The position numbers and the translations under genes are program-made. Positions 10,390 through 24,800 of a DNA stretch of 64,000 nt are shown piece by piece (the first letter of the stretch is position 1; each line of letters opens with the position of its first letter). Under the pieces are notes generated by a model. It ran no database searches, was not told the origin of the DNA, and worked only from the letters and a program-made list of their open reading frames with translations. Origin of the DNA: Haemonchus contortus (Eukaryota; Nematoda; Chromadorea; Rhabditida; Trichostrongylidae); contig LS997564.1 of the NCBI GenBank assembly GCA_000469685.2, positions 37,390,472 through 37,454,471 on the forward strand, given 5' to 3'.

Positions 10390-13300
10390 TTTCTTGCTGG
10401 GAAGGATCTGGCTTTTTTTTGTGGCTCTGTATTGTCGGGACTGCTATGCGGTTTCGAGGAAGTGGCAACTCGTGAGTTACAATATCTTGGGCGCATTAGA
10501 CTTGGGACTATTGAGGGCAGTTGAATGCGCATGAGATGCGGTATTAAGTATTTGTCGCCAACATGAATCCCTTCTGGTTCACCCATCACGAAGCTACTTG
10601 TAGATTCTTAAGTGTGGCAAAGTATCTACTAAAGATGTATATTTCAAAAGAAAAATGACTTCTTATCAAATTTTTGTTTTTAAATTTATTTCGTCACAGT
10701 ATTTGTATCCTAGTAGTAGATTTTCATGAAAACTCAATAAAAAGACTCAATACATTATCGTGAGCTTGGTAGGCTTTTGTGTAAAAACTAGGTCGAGTTC
10801 CCAGCAGGAAATTGGATGTGAGAAACTCTTCTGTAGGATGTTCTTTCGATTCTGATCGTGGAGTTCTTAAGCCGTTGTCATTTATAACGAAGCCGAACTA
10901 GGCTTTCAACGTTGCCTTGCTTTGACTTGTGCCGGCTCGAAAACCTGCCAACTAGTAGGTCTACTCATTTAATTCGGTGGACATCTCCAAGACTGGTTTC
11001 ATGAAAGAAGGGGGGCAGAGGAAGGAGGCAACAACTCTGATAAGATTTTCTTCCAAACGTTCGAAGGTCTTGATAAGCACAGGGAAACTATGCCACGACG
11101 GAAACACTCATGAGAAAAGCGTCTGGGAAGAGCCAAGTTAACAATCGTTAAAGTGGCTCAGTTATGTGTAAATATAGGAATAGTCAACAATCATTACACA
11201 TTGACTCGAAAAGTTTGAACACAAAAGAAAATCCAGAAGATTTCCTTGAAAGGAGATCATCAACGAGCATAGATTGCAATGGATAGTATGAGCTATGGAA
11301 ACGAACGGGAGTATGATACAAGAAGATATGGTAAAACCTCAGTTAAGGTTTCTTCGGTCGAAGGAAAAGCTGACATACATTCAGAAATAATGGCTTCTGC
11401 AAATGAGGCAGATGAATGTTGAGGCTTTCGAAGATGCAGACGACGCGGTATCTAGAAGGTTCGTTAGACACCGAGGGATCAGGTAATCTCGTTGATGACT
11501 CGAGACTCTCCCATTTCGGAGAGTTGGAGGGTAGGGGCGGGGTTTTGTCTTAGCACGGATACTCAAGGTCAGGACATGGGAAACGAAATGAAATGGTTGA
11601 CCGTCACTGCCTCGGTCGCCTTTACTACTACGCCTCTCACAGCCGCAGACATCTGTAGAAGAAGTCGTACCATATTGCGCCGGCTGGCAATTCATACATA
11701 GATACACAAATAAATACCCACGATTGTGAGCCTTATCGTATATATATAGAGCAAGGTTTACGAGCAGCTTGGATGAGTCGCGGTAGGAAGCAGCTAAAGG
11801 AATTCCAGCAGAAAAAGAGTGGTTCTAATCGGTAGTGTTACAAGTGTAGGACCAATCTCTGCTAAATGGATAGCTGGATTTTACAAGGAGTTAGTGATGG
11901 AGGTCGTTGCCTTCTAAACGAACGATCGCTCGGCCTTTAATCGTTGAACATCGTTTTTTTTTCTTGCCGCCTCCTCCCTCCATTTGGTCTGACTGAGACT
12001 CCTCGATAGTCTTCATATAATGGTCGGTCGTAAATTACCAATACTGACATATACGCTAGTGATCGATGACTAGTAACCTCTCAAAATGGGGTCCCCTTGA
12101 ATGACCATATTTCCGGCTACAATCAGCAGCTCAAAAGTGAAGTGGTGATGAGCTAATGGATTGATTTCAATAGACCTATCTGCTATACGACGACAGCTTG
12201 ATTTCGATCGAGTAGCCATTATACGTTCTTGAGTTCCCTAAAGATACGGTACCGTTTTCTCGATTTTCCAGCTTTGGGAACACTAACAAAGGAATTTCCA
12301 TGTTTCGGTCCCTTCACCCCAAGCACATATGCAAATGGAGTCCAGCTCTCCATGGAAGGCTTTAAAGTAGCTATCCGATTTCGGTGAACTCAGATTTAAG
12401 CTCTACATCGGATCAGTTTTTAAACAGTTTCCGAAAAATACGTTCTAGAATGGTGAGCAATTCGAAATATCCTCTAGAACGGCTGACCCAATTTCTCAGA
12501 CAGCTGGGTGGACTAGTGGACTGTCTGGAAAGGTAAGAGGGAGAAGGCCACGTTATGTGCCTGAATGTGCTTTTCATGGAGTGCGTCTTGATAGTTTGCT
12601 TTTCGCATGAAGGCAGTGGATGAACCCAGGTTCATGGTACAGAGGGATAGACCAACTAATCATTTTGCAGGTTAATTAGCTACTATTAAGCGGAATTTGA
12701 TGCAAAAAACTGTTCAGGCGTTCCAACTACTTCACTTTTTGTATCCAATTAGCCCCAACTAGCTCCACGTTTCTCTGAAGACTACTTGTCTCTATTGGGT
12801 CAGATGTTATCGGACTGGCTCCCTGTTCATCAAAAGTTGAAGACGTTGTGTTGTAGCAAAGGAGTGGATATGGTTTTCGCCACAACTACTGTCTTCACCC
12901 AAGGTAACCTTCAAATTCTTTCACTACAGGAGTTCGTTCTCATACTTTCCGCGGCCCGCAATACGCAAAAAGGTGGGATTTTACAACCACAAGGCGTCAA
13001 CTTTCTCGATCGGATACCTACTTGGTAGAATCGATTCGATACAGATTCAAAGAGCTCGAATGCGTTTCTCGACTTGCAATGACTAGCATTTTCCACTCAT
13101 TCACCCTAGTTGACGGTCTACGGAAGAAAGGAAGGAATGGCCTAGGCAGTGCCTACCAGTAATTAAACTCCGAACCACATGTACAGTAGCTACGCTTCTT
13201 GACGATATCCAATCATCGTCTCGACCTAGGGCACTTCTTGCAACCAACATTTTACAAGTTCAGCAATTATAGTTTGTATGAAAAAGAGAGTCGTTTTAAA

Positions 13301-15020
13301 ATGGGAATCGGTCGAAGGATAATTAAATCCGTTGATATGGCGTACAGCTCGATTTTATGACCTCTCGACTTGTTTCGGAGGCCATGCGAGAACGGAATTT
13401 AGGGCTAGTCAAAAATTTAGTCCTTTTGTAGTCGAGACAGTGCCTAACGCTAATTATCGTTTCTCAAATAATGCACCGGAGTCGTCGTCGTTCGGAGGGC
13501 TAATAGACCAATGTCACTGAGGGGGTTAGGAAAGTACAAGCGCTCCCCTAAACATTGTACCAAATCATACAAAATGGATTTTGTTCCGTTATAAACTGCC
13601 CTAATTGTTGGATTTTGAATCGAATCAAGTATCCTTCTCACAAGGCTTGCACTGGAGAGCTTCCAAGACAAAAAAATCAAGAGTTTCGGTATTTGGCGGA
13701 ATTTGAGGATAGCAACTGCGGCTTAGTGAGCGTGGTCACATGACCTTTGTTCATAGCTTAACGAGAATGAACGGTGTTTTCATAGTGATGGTTCACAGTA
13801 GTTGGGATAGACAGGAATTCTACATTCTGGCCATATGTTACCTCGTGATGGTTACTTAGAATTGGCTCCTTGTTCACAGATTACGTGAAATGTCGAAGGA
13901 ATCGTGTAGAAATCTCGAAGATGGACAGGGATGGTAGGGACGAGCTGAACACTCTGCTTTGCACCATTTCGAAAAGACAACGAATAGTCATCAAGACAAA
14001 GAAATGGTTATAAATTGATCAATAGGCACAACAAAAGTATATAATTCGAATGAAAACGTAAAAGGTAGCTTCTTAAGAACTCTCCAATGGCTGGAGCTTT
14101 TGCCCCAAATTTGATGACCATGATTTTCCCCGAATTCCACACTGTAGGATGTCAAGAAAATAAATTGCAGATATTGAGTGGTTTCGCTTTCACTAAACAT
14201 AGCAGTGAATCATTGTATACTTCTATGATTTTGCTGGATAGAAAAGCGTCGCATTGTAAGAAGATTTATTCTCTTTTACAGAGTTCGTTGAATGCTCCCA
14301 TTCTTGTCTGAGAGTTGAAGTCCACTCAGAAACATGGTACTAGCAAGTCGCTTTAAGAATTGACTACATATGAATTCAAAAGCTCACGAATCTGAATACT
14401 AAACGAACACATGGCAAGCATCGAAGGGATCAATTGAGCAGCCCACTTACGAGTTCTATACTAAAAATTTGGCTTTAATGCTATGAGCTACCTTTTCACG
14501 GTCGTCCTGGAAAGTACGGGAAGCTATTTCATTTTTCATGTTTTTATGAGCAATATCGAAATATTTTAAAATAAACTACTGGGGCCACAAGTACATTATT
14601 TTCCCAAGAATGTGGATATTTCAAGTATAGTTGATATTCAAACAATATTGAGCCCAAACTGCTTAATTATTAGCTCATTAACTAGTCACTGACTCAATCT
14701 CTTACACAATTCTGTAATCATTTCTACCGTAAACGAATGGAAGACTTGGGTGGTCCGTATGAGATGCGCACGCATGTACTTCTTCACGTTATTCCCGCTG
14801 AGCTACAGTTATTATGAAGCAAATTGTGAATAAGCTGAAGCTTTTTTCAAGTAGAAGTTCAAACTGTGTTATCTAGGCGGTATAGGGAATTTTCAGGGTG
14901 TAGAGAGATGTTCGTAACCTTGATAAGTCAGCATTTCTCTTTTTTTGTGCGTTCATCTCTAGATTCCTTAGTAATATCAGTGAGTTTGAAAAAAAGGCAA
15001 GTCAAACGCTCAGCTATTAT

Positions 15021-15063
15021 GACCAACAACTGATTATGCGTCCCACATAATCAGTTGTTGGTC
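15021..15063. repeat. Perfect 18-bp hairpin
   Basis: Arms 15021-15038 and 15046-15063 are exactly complementary around a 7-nt loop. No gene is adjacent; could be a young miniature inverted-repeat element or a cruciform-forming site. Confidence 0.8.
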
Positions 15064-18000
15064 GCTCAGGCGGTAGGAGATTTTTAAACAGTTATTGCGA
15101 CAATAAAAGCCCGAAGTTTTAAGTCAGTCTCCGGAGTGACTCAACAAGAGCTCTGGAAAAGTGGGGCAATGGAATGTTCTGAAAGCAACCACGTCTTGAA
15201 CTAGAAGTAGACTACGACCACAAAAATAGCCATCAAAGCCATACTGCAGATTAGCGCACCCTGCGATAGCGCGGTATTGACGCTAGGGAGAAGGAGAACT
15301 CGTATTAAAGTCGAATTTGAAATATTCATTTCCGTATTTTCAAGGGCGCTACGTATCACTATAAAAGTTTGCATTACGCTATTTGCTTGGTTAGAATCAG
15401 TCCTTTGCGAGCGCTAGTCGGCAGTGGGCAAGAATTGAGTCCGTTAGTCGGAAGTTTTACCTGCTTTGAGGAAATATCAGTTATGGAGTCCACACTTTTT
15501 CATCGCTAGGCTATTTTCAACCGACAAAGGTGAGGCTGAGGTAGGATGAGCCACTTGGTTAACTTTGATATGGTTTAAAAGTTTTACCCATCAACTCTGG
15601 CTCAAATTCAATTAAGTGAGTACGGATGGTGCAGACCGGAGCGTGCCTGCCGATGAGAAAGCTGGCTTTTTTTACAACAATCACTCCTCCTTTATCTCTT
15701 TTCTATTTTAATGCTTAACCTCTTGAAGAACCGTCAACAGAAATAGGGAGCTATTGATAGGTACTTTAATAGTTATGTAGAGATTGATATATTTTACCTG
15801 TGGCCAGTCATTGATTCCTCAGTACATAATAATCTCTACTGCTCAACTGATAAAATATTAAGAAGCGGGATGTCGCGGAATTCAATATTCGTTTTTGAAT
15901 TAAAAACTTATTCAAATTCCTAAGGGTAATAATGCGATCGTTAAATGCAGTGAGGAAGTCATGGCCATTGTATCGTTTGGAGGTGTTTATTGCCTTTTAA
16001 AGAGGCCTTGAACTCTTTTGGCTATTCTTTGAAGTTAACTTAGCTCCCCTAGGAAATTAGCCCAATCGACTTGTCCGCCCATAATCATTGGTATAATCTA
16101 AGGAGTGGCGCTCTAGTTAGACAAGTAGCGGAGCAACAAAAGAAGGGTTCGATCTTGTCATTCGATCGGTTGTGGGGACAAAACTATTAGTGGAAATGCA
16201 GTATTTCCGAAAAGCTACCGTACCGATTGTATTTTTCATAATTCTTCTCAAAAAGTGCTTTTTCACATCAAAATAGCGGAGGGTAACAGATTGAGAGATG
16301 GACAAAACGAGCTTCCTCTAAAAGGCGTCTAGTTCATCGTTCAGAATCAAATCTGCATTTGAATAAGGACTGTAGCTGGACTAGGAAGCGATATTCGAAG
16401 CCAATCTATAGAAAAGGCCTCAAAGAGCAGAGCGATATCTCTTCCGAATGATTTGGTTTGCTATGGTTTGGACGACTTATAGCTCTACTATCCATATCGA
16501 AATTTGGTTGGTTGAAGGGGTTCAACAGAAAAAAATCAATGCTCAAAAAAGTAGCGAAACCTTATGGGTTTGAAACGAACTGTAGAAGTGAATGGCTAAG
16601 AAAATCGCGCAGGATAACTATCCACAGAAAGTCCAGTCATGGCTGGAACGGGTAGTAAAGTCACCTTGAACTGGAAAAACCTGGAAGAATGTCCCTATTG
16701 AGAAGAGCAAACACATCTAGGCGAGATGCCAAGGTGACTTAAACAGGGTTCATAGCATTTTACGGCCTTATGGCGGGGTCGTCGATGTTTTCGTTGCTAT
16801 TCGCCATAAATTCCAAACAGATGCAGGACTTGAGAGATTGGGACCATCTCAACGACGTCGTCGTTGGCAATGACGCAACGGACGGGGCGGCTCGGAGACG
16901 GATCTGTGGGCACTGATCGCATAGGGCGTTGCGCAAGTCCAGAGATGGTTGGTTTTGATTGTAAGGTGCTAAGATGTCAACCGATAGAAACTAGCGATTA
17001 GGCTAACGGTGGCTAGGACAGCTTGACTCAGCGAGCGCCGCATGTCCCGCTTTCTGAATTGGCCGTCTCCAGGGACATGACACTTGACATGCGTCAGTGA
17101 ATGCCAACCGTTCTCAGGTAGAGATTGTACTTTTAGAGTTGAGTTCTGGGTCAGATCGGACTCGTCAAGTTGAAGGGTCAAGAGCACATTTTGTGTCTGT
17201 GCAAGGTAACATTTGTCGTTGCAACAACAAGAGACACGTCAAGAGATTGACTGTCCCTTTTGGTTGCGCTTCCAAAAAGAGGGACACTGAAGATCTGAGA
17301 ACTCGATGAATCATAACATGGTCGTTTCAATACTTTGCGGCTTTGCGTTAGGAAGAGATTTCGAAGTTTACCACAGTTGTATATCACGGTTTAGGTTGGC
17401 CGGAAAATTGCAACCCTTTCAAAACAGTCGCCAAATTGCGGTCGCTCAATCGCAAATAACAGTGCCAATCTGAAATATCGAGAAAGATAGGATGCGCAAA
17501 CGTTACATGGCAAGCGAAAGCGGCCAATATTCCGGGTTCGGTCCGTTTACGGATATGGTCATGTCCAATGCGCTGCTCGAGAAGTGTCTGAACCACAACG
17601 GGCTGCGCCCAGCCAAAATCTTAGTTATAATCATGGCTGGTGGGTAGGATAGGTACAGCCACTGATAAGCGGTGACTGAGAATCGACAAAAAGGTTCAGA
17701 ATTCACTCCGAAATGCACGCATGCAACGGCCTACTAGAATTCATCGCCGTTCCATATTCTCTTTTGTGACCGGATGCGTGCAATTACTTTTTCAACAAAA
17801 CTCCTTCCACTTGGATTGAATTTATTACGGCCCCTCGAAACAAAAACACCATTGTGAAGTGCAGAGAAGCCAACGGCCTTGAAGTGGTCAGCCGCCGCCA
17901 TTCAGGCCAGCCATGAACCTTTCCAAAAAGAAGCCCTATAGGGCATAGTAATTTCTAGAAACAGTATATAAAAGAATTGCCCGTTTCATCTCTGTATCTT

Positions 18001-18173
18001 GGAAGAGTGCTCAAAGAAAGGAGACTCAATGGCAAGTAAGACCGCTCTCGTCTGGAACAAGGCTCACCTCAAATCTGCCAACGAACATCAGTCCTGGGAA
18101 AACGGAATGATTTAATATCGATCAAATGAAGATATGGGAAAATGCTTACAGAGTTGATTGCATGGGTTAGATA

Positions 18174-19459
18174 TACAGGGTGCGCCATAAATATGGTAAC
18201 AGCTTTTTCGGACGTGCGTAAATTCCTTGTTTGGAGAGTTTCTCCAAAACTGCACCTCCCCCTTATGTTCATGATATACCTTAGCCCACATATCTACTTT
18301 GGTATTCTCACTCGTCAGATTTCGAAAAATGGTGAAGCCTCGCAGTCATCCACCAAACCCTTCCGTTTTTGCGCGCACTTGGTGAGTCCTTTTCCGGGGT
18401 CGTTCCTCGTTTCAACATTTCCCACATGACAGCCTCTTGAATCGAATAGCGTAGACAGGTCGAAGACAAACCTCGAAATGGCCATCTTGTCTCTTATACG
18501 ACCCTTTTTTCCGAATACAATTTCCTGGAAAGGAGTATGATGCAGAACCTGCAGAAACACGAGAAAAATGACTGCTGATTGCTTGTAATGTTTCTACTCC
18601 GATGGAAAGCGTATACCCAGAGTGAAAAGAATTGTATCCAAATAGGATTCGAAAAGCTCCATAGGCATTTGACGAGAAGAAGCTGGAAATAGAAAGTACA
18701 TTTTCTAGGTGTTACTTGGCCGCGGCACGCGCTTCGACACACTTTTTTTCTGACTAAAGAGTGTTTAACGAGGAAGAAACGTTGAGATTTCAGAGTGTAC
18801 GTATATTTCATACTACGAGTGCTGAAGCAGCTGAGAAAAGTCAGATCGTCTCTCATATCCATTTTCTCTTCTTTTATGATAGTTTGGGCTAGAATCTCTA
18901 CCATAACAACGATACAGCAAATTTTGGTCAAGAAAAGTAAAAAACCTAATCCGAACCTCTTAGGAAGGGTTTTTCTGGAAAGATGCAGCTGAGGCCCGAA
19001 GATTTTCCGGGGGGTACGACTTGATAACTGCGACGCACTTGCTCACGAACGGGAAAAGATCAAGACTGGTGCTGAGGAAATGTTCGCGACCATACCCTAC
19101 CTTCCAATCCTTTTACGAATTTCCTGGACCACAATGTGATGGGGTCGCTTTATATAGTCCATGCTGGAGAGGAAAGCCTGCGCTTCAAAATGAAACCACT
19201 GTTGCTTTTCCTAAGAAATCAGTGAAAGAAGCCCAGGACTGGAATTTTCCAAAAAAACTCAGCGTGCCACTGTCGATGAGTAGCCGGAGCGTCCTTCGAG
19301 CTATAATTAGTACAGGAAATGGTTTTATAAGATGACGGTGTGTTCGTTTTGTAGATGTGATGCACAGTAAATAATTCACAAAAATTGATCATATGTCAAC
19401 ATGAACTGCGGTTTCTGGAGGCCAATATTTTTGTTACCATATTTATGGCGCACCCTGTA
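18174..19459. mobile_element. Mariner-like element with intact inverted ends, no recognisable transposase
   Basis: The ends CAGGGTGCGCCATAAATATG... (from 18176) and the exact reverse complement (to 19457) are flanked by TA on both sides, the target duplication of Tc1/mariner transposons. Its length of about 1.28 kb is typical of a full mariner copy, but I could not find a transposase frame or the DD34D signature on either strand. It is therefore either badly decayed inside or a non-autonomous derivative with replaced internal sequence. Confidence 0.8.
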
Positions 19460-21064
19460 GATTACAATTCCAGAGCTCTGCACGTCAATTGCTCGTCATT
19501 CTTCCCGAAAGTAGTGGGGAGATTCTTCCCAGTTCCTTCCGATTTTGGCCATGTAAAGGACTGATGCCTTTTTTGATGGTCACGTGAAAGAGTCTCTCGT
19601 CCTGTGCTCCGTACTCCAGTTCAACTGTGGCTACCACCACTTAATTATTGTGCTCTTCGACCATACCAAGAAAGCACTCCTATGAACTTAAGCTGCAAAA
19701 TATGGCACGTGAAGCTATTTAGAACATGTGCCTTCAACTCATCAGCTTAGAGCGGATAGCCGATCCAAGATCCATTTTCGCTACTACTGATGAAGCGCTA
19801 ACTCAAACATGGCGTTTTTTCCTAAACGAAGTTCAGAAGCCATTAACCGTCCCTAACAAAGGAATGGTCAAGGTTCTTTTGGCTTGACTGGCAGTATTAA
19901 GTGTAGCCCAAATTCATTTCACGGCATAACACCCGAAGAGGAGCTTTAGCTTCCGTCTAACTACAATTTCGATTTCAGTATAGTATTCAATGTTGTTGAA
20001 CTATAGCGGGTTGGGGAAAGCGATATTGGTTAACTGTTGTTCAGGAATAGTTCTACATTATTTCTGTTACAACTACCTTATCACACCTATGTCGGCTCAT
20101 AGAGCTTACATAGTTGTATGAACTTACAGTTCATGAAGAGTGACTCATTTGGCGCTCGAAGTTTTCAGCCTGAGAGCCGAACTTGCAGCAACAATCTCCA
20201 ACAACCCTTCTGTTGACCGCGTAGCCCATCCCGAGAAGGGCATCGCAAGTAAGATTTCGGAGAAATTCAAAGACTAGCTGACTTGGGAACTGGCTATCTT
20301 AACCATAATAACCTCTTTCATTAAACTAGTGCTGTCACGAATTTAGATAAATACGTGACAACTACGCAATAGATCAATCAAGTCATGTTCCCGTACTAGA
20401 AAGGCAAATCCGATTATGATCACGAGTGGGAAGACAATTATAAAGTTGGAAAAACACGTTCGATGATCAGATACCATCAGATTTCCTAGAGCTAACGCGA
20501 AAAGAAAAAGCTTATCTGGAATTGAACTAAAGGCCACAACCATGAGAAACCAACGAACAGAATTTAGGTAATCTGAAAACGATCATTAGCTCTGTACCAA
20601 GCACGTGAAAGGAACCATTGCACTGTGGGGCATGCAAGCGGAGATGACGAGGGGATGATGATCGTGAGGGGAGGAGGCAAAGTCAGGAGCGATTTTTGTG
20701 GCTCAGGCGTTATCGTCATCGAAAATGAGATGCCACACGCAATAAGATTACGGAACGTGCGCAAAAACTGTCGGGGTCAAGGTAGTGGGAGAAGCAAAAT
20801 GCGCACTGAGCGGTCGTGACGGAATAGGAACAGGCTGGCGCGCTAAGCGGAAAGGATAATGAGGAACCGAGAGGAAGCTGGAAAGTGGAGAGGAGGGAAT
20901 TGAGTGAAGAATGTTGAGATCTGTTCTAAAAGGACAATTCAAGGCAGACAAACTGCCAGGCACTATGGAAACCTCTATAGTCGGTGACATGAATATAAGA
21001 AACACACCTTTTCGTGGGCTATCATGCGGTAGTCTCGAAGGGCATCGCGTTGAACGCATGATTT

Positions 21065-21245
21065 GCTTGTTGGGTTTCGAATAGGAACCCGCTTAGCGCA
21101 GTGAGGCCTTACATTGCTGCCGACAAGATATTTCAGTACCGGACTAGTTTAAATTGTACATCAGCTGGATCCAGCCACGTGTCTTGGCCCTCCCTACTAT
21201 TTCTCATATTGGAATTAGATTCGAACGCTCTGCCTTCAGGGGAAC
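21065..21245 (+). mobile_element. Degenerate SINE family 1 fragment
   Basis: A decayed B-box-like region (GGGTTTCGAATAGGAACCC) is followed by AGTACCGGACTAG and TTGTACATCAGCTGG, matching in order the body of the copy at 2.5 kb. Confidence 0.5.
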
Positions 21246-24200
21246 TTGCCCCAGTAGTGTGCTGGAAGAAAAAATGATTTAGCAGTGGTGTCACAAGGGC
21301 TCAAACTTCGATATTTTCGGCAAAACTCTCCTTAAAGACGGCTCAATAAGGTTCTTGACGTGTTCCCTCCTCTTCTACTCCATTCACTGAAGATACGTTC
21401 GGCAGCATTCGATTCAGCCCAAAAGATTCGCTTTTGGAGTAGTTACGATTTATAGTAGAAGCGCTTTGATTTATTGGCTACGACTGTTCAGTTTTCTGGG
21501 ATTGCATTCTTCCCTTACCACTGCGAATGAGACTATATCGGCCTAAATTGAGCAAAAGCCACTGCCTCGGTCGAGAACATAGACAAGCGGTGGTAGGTTT
21601 CCCCTTATACAACGCCGGAGGTGCGCTAGTATAATATTGACCATATTTGCACGGTTTCTTGCGATTATTTCGATCCTTCGTCATCGCCACTATATTTGGC
21701 ATCAATTTTTCTCCCGTTGAACCTACTGATCGTTCATCACGTCATCGTGACCTGAACCTTCAAGTGGTGTCCGCGGTGTGAATTTTTTCCATGGATACCT
21801 TTTTAGGTGCTGGCTGTGTAATTCTGGCTTTCACCGTATTGTAAACACCCTCGAAAAGGTCGTTGAAATTGGAGATGGATAATGATCATACTGAGGAAAT
21901 CTCGCTCACTTCAACAGTTTTGCCTATAATCTTAAGCACTGAGAGTAGGAAATAGGAGATGTCAGCATGGCCAATCCCTAAGAGATGCTTCATTCACCGT
22001 AATAGGGTCTCCAGAAGACTGTCCGAAAGTTATTGGATACTATTATATATAAAAAGCGTAGTATTCAAAACTCCGAATCGTTCAATGCTTTCTGTCTCAT
22101 ATAGGCGTCACATCTGATTGTCCAGAACAGGAAAATCGGCCAAATTTCCTAGACTGATAGATTTCGTAGCTGCGAAATTATGTACGGCTGATCTCTTTTC
22201 GGTGAAATTTGGTATTTAATGTCCTGCTTATTTTCGAACCCTGCGAAATGACCCAAAAATTTCTATTCAACCTCTGACTTATAAGAAAATATAGCGGCCG
22301 AATCCGATTGGAATGCCCCTAAAACGGTGTCCTTATTTTTCTACTCTACGGGGTCATGCAATTTAGCTATCTTTTCCGGATGAAAGATTCTTTCACGGGT
22401 TTCCAGAAGAAGGCTATTTGTTGCAAAAATTCCGCTCATTCCGGAAATTCGTGGTCCCCTGAGGTTCATGCTAAGACCCCAAGACCAGTAGGGTCCTTCC
22501 AATATTCTGCTCCCATTTGACTCAATCGACAACGATGATGAATCTAGCGATCTATGACGATGACAAAGGAACGAGGTCATATTTGCTGTTTGATTTTGCC
22601 TTCTTTGTAAAACCGGATAGAATGTTTGTTTAAAAATGCGAACTGTTCCTAATTGATGGTCATGTTTCATGGGGGCGTTATGGGAGTGGTGCATGGCCAA
22701 CTACCTATTAAAATTCATGGCGGCGGGATCTTCTGCTGGCTATAAAGGCTTTCGAAACAAGGTTAAACAGTGTATTTGGAGGGCTTAAAAGAAGCGTTCT
22801 TTTCTGCAGTGATGGCAGCGCAGCAATATCAGGGCACGACGGACTCGGCTATGATCCTAAGCCTCCTTCGAGAACTTGTCTCCCAGATCAAATCAGAAGT
22901 GCACTGAAAATGCTCGCGGCTCACGTTGTGCCCTTTCAGGGACCAGTTTATTGCATTTTCTATTATCATGACGAAGGTAGTAGCGAAAGGTGATGGGTGT
23001 GGTGCAAATCAAGAAGAAACTGGGAACTGTTCATCGGTACTGAAGTGGTAGCAATGACTTCTCAGTGTCTGACACATGCTGACCATCCGTTTCATAGAAT
23101 TAGGCACATTTCTCGCACTCAGAATTGAGGCTCTCAAAGAGTTGAGATTCGTTTTATCAATTTCTTTGAGAACATGCTGGTGAGTATCCAAGACTGCTTA
23201 TTTCAACCTTGAAGTGGCGCTTAGCCGAATTCTGACGGCTAAGGAGCATGCGATCCTCGGTAACAGCTGAAGCTGTATGAATTATGATGATGATGTCTTG
23301 TTCATCCTTTATAAGTCACTAGATCGACTACTGATTTGTTTGAGAAAGGATTGGGACATAAAAGGTCCTTTCTATATATGGCCCCAAGGATGATCGGTCA
23401 CCACTAATCCCTTTGCTGTTAATCTTTCAGCCAATTGATGGTTTTAGAGTCTAATAAGTTTTTAGTCTAACTAGGATCATTCTTCTTGATTGGTTTCCAG
23501 ATTCTCATTAATGTCGGTGTTCTCATTAAATAGACGTTTGATCATAAAAAGACTGAATCCCTAATCGGATAGACGCGGAACAAATCCACTTTACTGCCGT
23601 TGACCCGGCGCTAACACTCGTAATAGCCGTTAGCTATATAAAAAACATTGTTGTCCACTCAGACGTGCACAATTGCAATGGTTTCTGGATCTATGACTGG
23701 AAGCCGTTACAATCTTCTTTGTCAGAGCCCGTTATAGCGCTAAATGGGTCTGGTGATCGAATGACCCTAGAACCTTGACCCTATAGCTCAAGAATCCGAA
23801 ACGCTCGAATTGGACGGATTGCGGTTACATGAAACATGAGATCGCTCGCATCAAAAAATAGCCTAAGCATAATTGACCTTGAATCACGAAACCATATCAT
23901 TGGCTCGGCTCGGGTAGAACTCATCTCGAGTTTTTCATGCGACAGGATCGTCAAGCAGTTTACGATCGCCAAAAAGAGCACCGACCTGAATTCAAGGAAT
24001 CACATAACACTTACAGTACAGCGAACAAAAACGACTTTTAAGTCCCTATTCTAATCTTTCCTCGTTGGAATCTCTGAAATCAGTCAGCTGAAGAACCGAA
24101 CGTTGCTACAGTACCCTCCGCAGGAGTTTTTCATGCGACAGAATCGAGTCATGCCTATTTCAACAATAGATAGGGCTTTAAATATCAATGTGGGAACCAG

Positions 24201-24530
24201 TGTGATTACCTTTTTTTCGGGAAATGACACAGTCGTGAAGAAGTATTTGAATACGGGCACAAGGCACCACGATGTGCTAACTATAACCAATCGGGATTTA
24301 GTTGTTCTTAAGCTGGGCAACAGGTTCATTGTGGTGTTCGTGGGCATATTCCTATTATCCGTGATAAGTAAAAGAGGGGACAGTGGCACGCAGGATGCGG
24401 CGGCCGAGCTATGCGGCCAGCGGATGATCTTCGGACCTTTGCTCACGTTCGCCTGCTGATCGCTTTAATTTCATATTTGACTCTTTGTAGCATGTGAATA
24501 TGTTTCTCGTTGGTATTGGCTCGATAGGAC

Positions 24531-24800
24531 GAAGATGGTGTAGTGGTAAGTGCTGTATCATCTCAAGCTGAATGGTCCGAATTTGAAACCACTCCCTCAG
24601 GCCAACCAAGCCTTCCACCCACTTCAGGGTCAGCTTTTTGGTACCAAAGCCGTCTGGGAGGCTAAAAACACTGACTTGTACATCGGCTGGTCATCGGAAC
24701 TAGTTATAAAGTACTCAAACTTCGCAACAAAAATTCTGATTCTAAACTACGAGGGTGCATTCTAGTGACGAGGTTGCTTCAGGCCGAAGATTCCATCCGT
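24531..24800 (+). mobile_element. SINE family 1 copy
   Basis: A box ATGGTGTAGTGGTAAG (24536-24551), a mutated B box near 24572-24590, then the family body GCCGTCTGGGAGGCTAAAAA and CTTGTACATCGGCTGG. Same orientation as the copy at 2.5 kb and more diverged. Confidence 0.75.

Larger units (their letters stand above)
8560..18170. other. Gene-poor stretch, no gene recognised
   Basis: I see no exon series with matching splice signals on either strand. Frames of 60-110 residues occur but lack recognisable motifs and often overlap open frames on the other strand. Two hairpins (10.34 and 15.02 kb) are listed separately. Some may be distant introns or upstream DNA of the EGF gene. Confidence 0.5.

Noticed and set aside
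18494..18931. 145-codon minus-strand frame inside the mariner-like element
   Set aside because: No HTH, no DD34D motifs, so not called a transposase.
24084..24459. Overlapping frames of 118 and 120 codons on opposite strands
   Set aside because: No domain or start context on either strand; could be a relic but no support.
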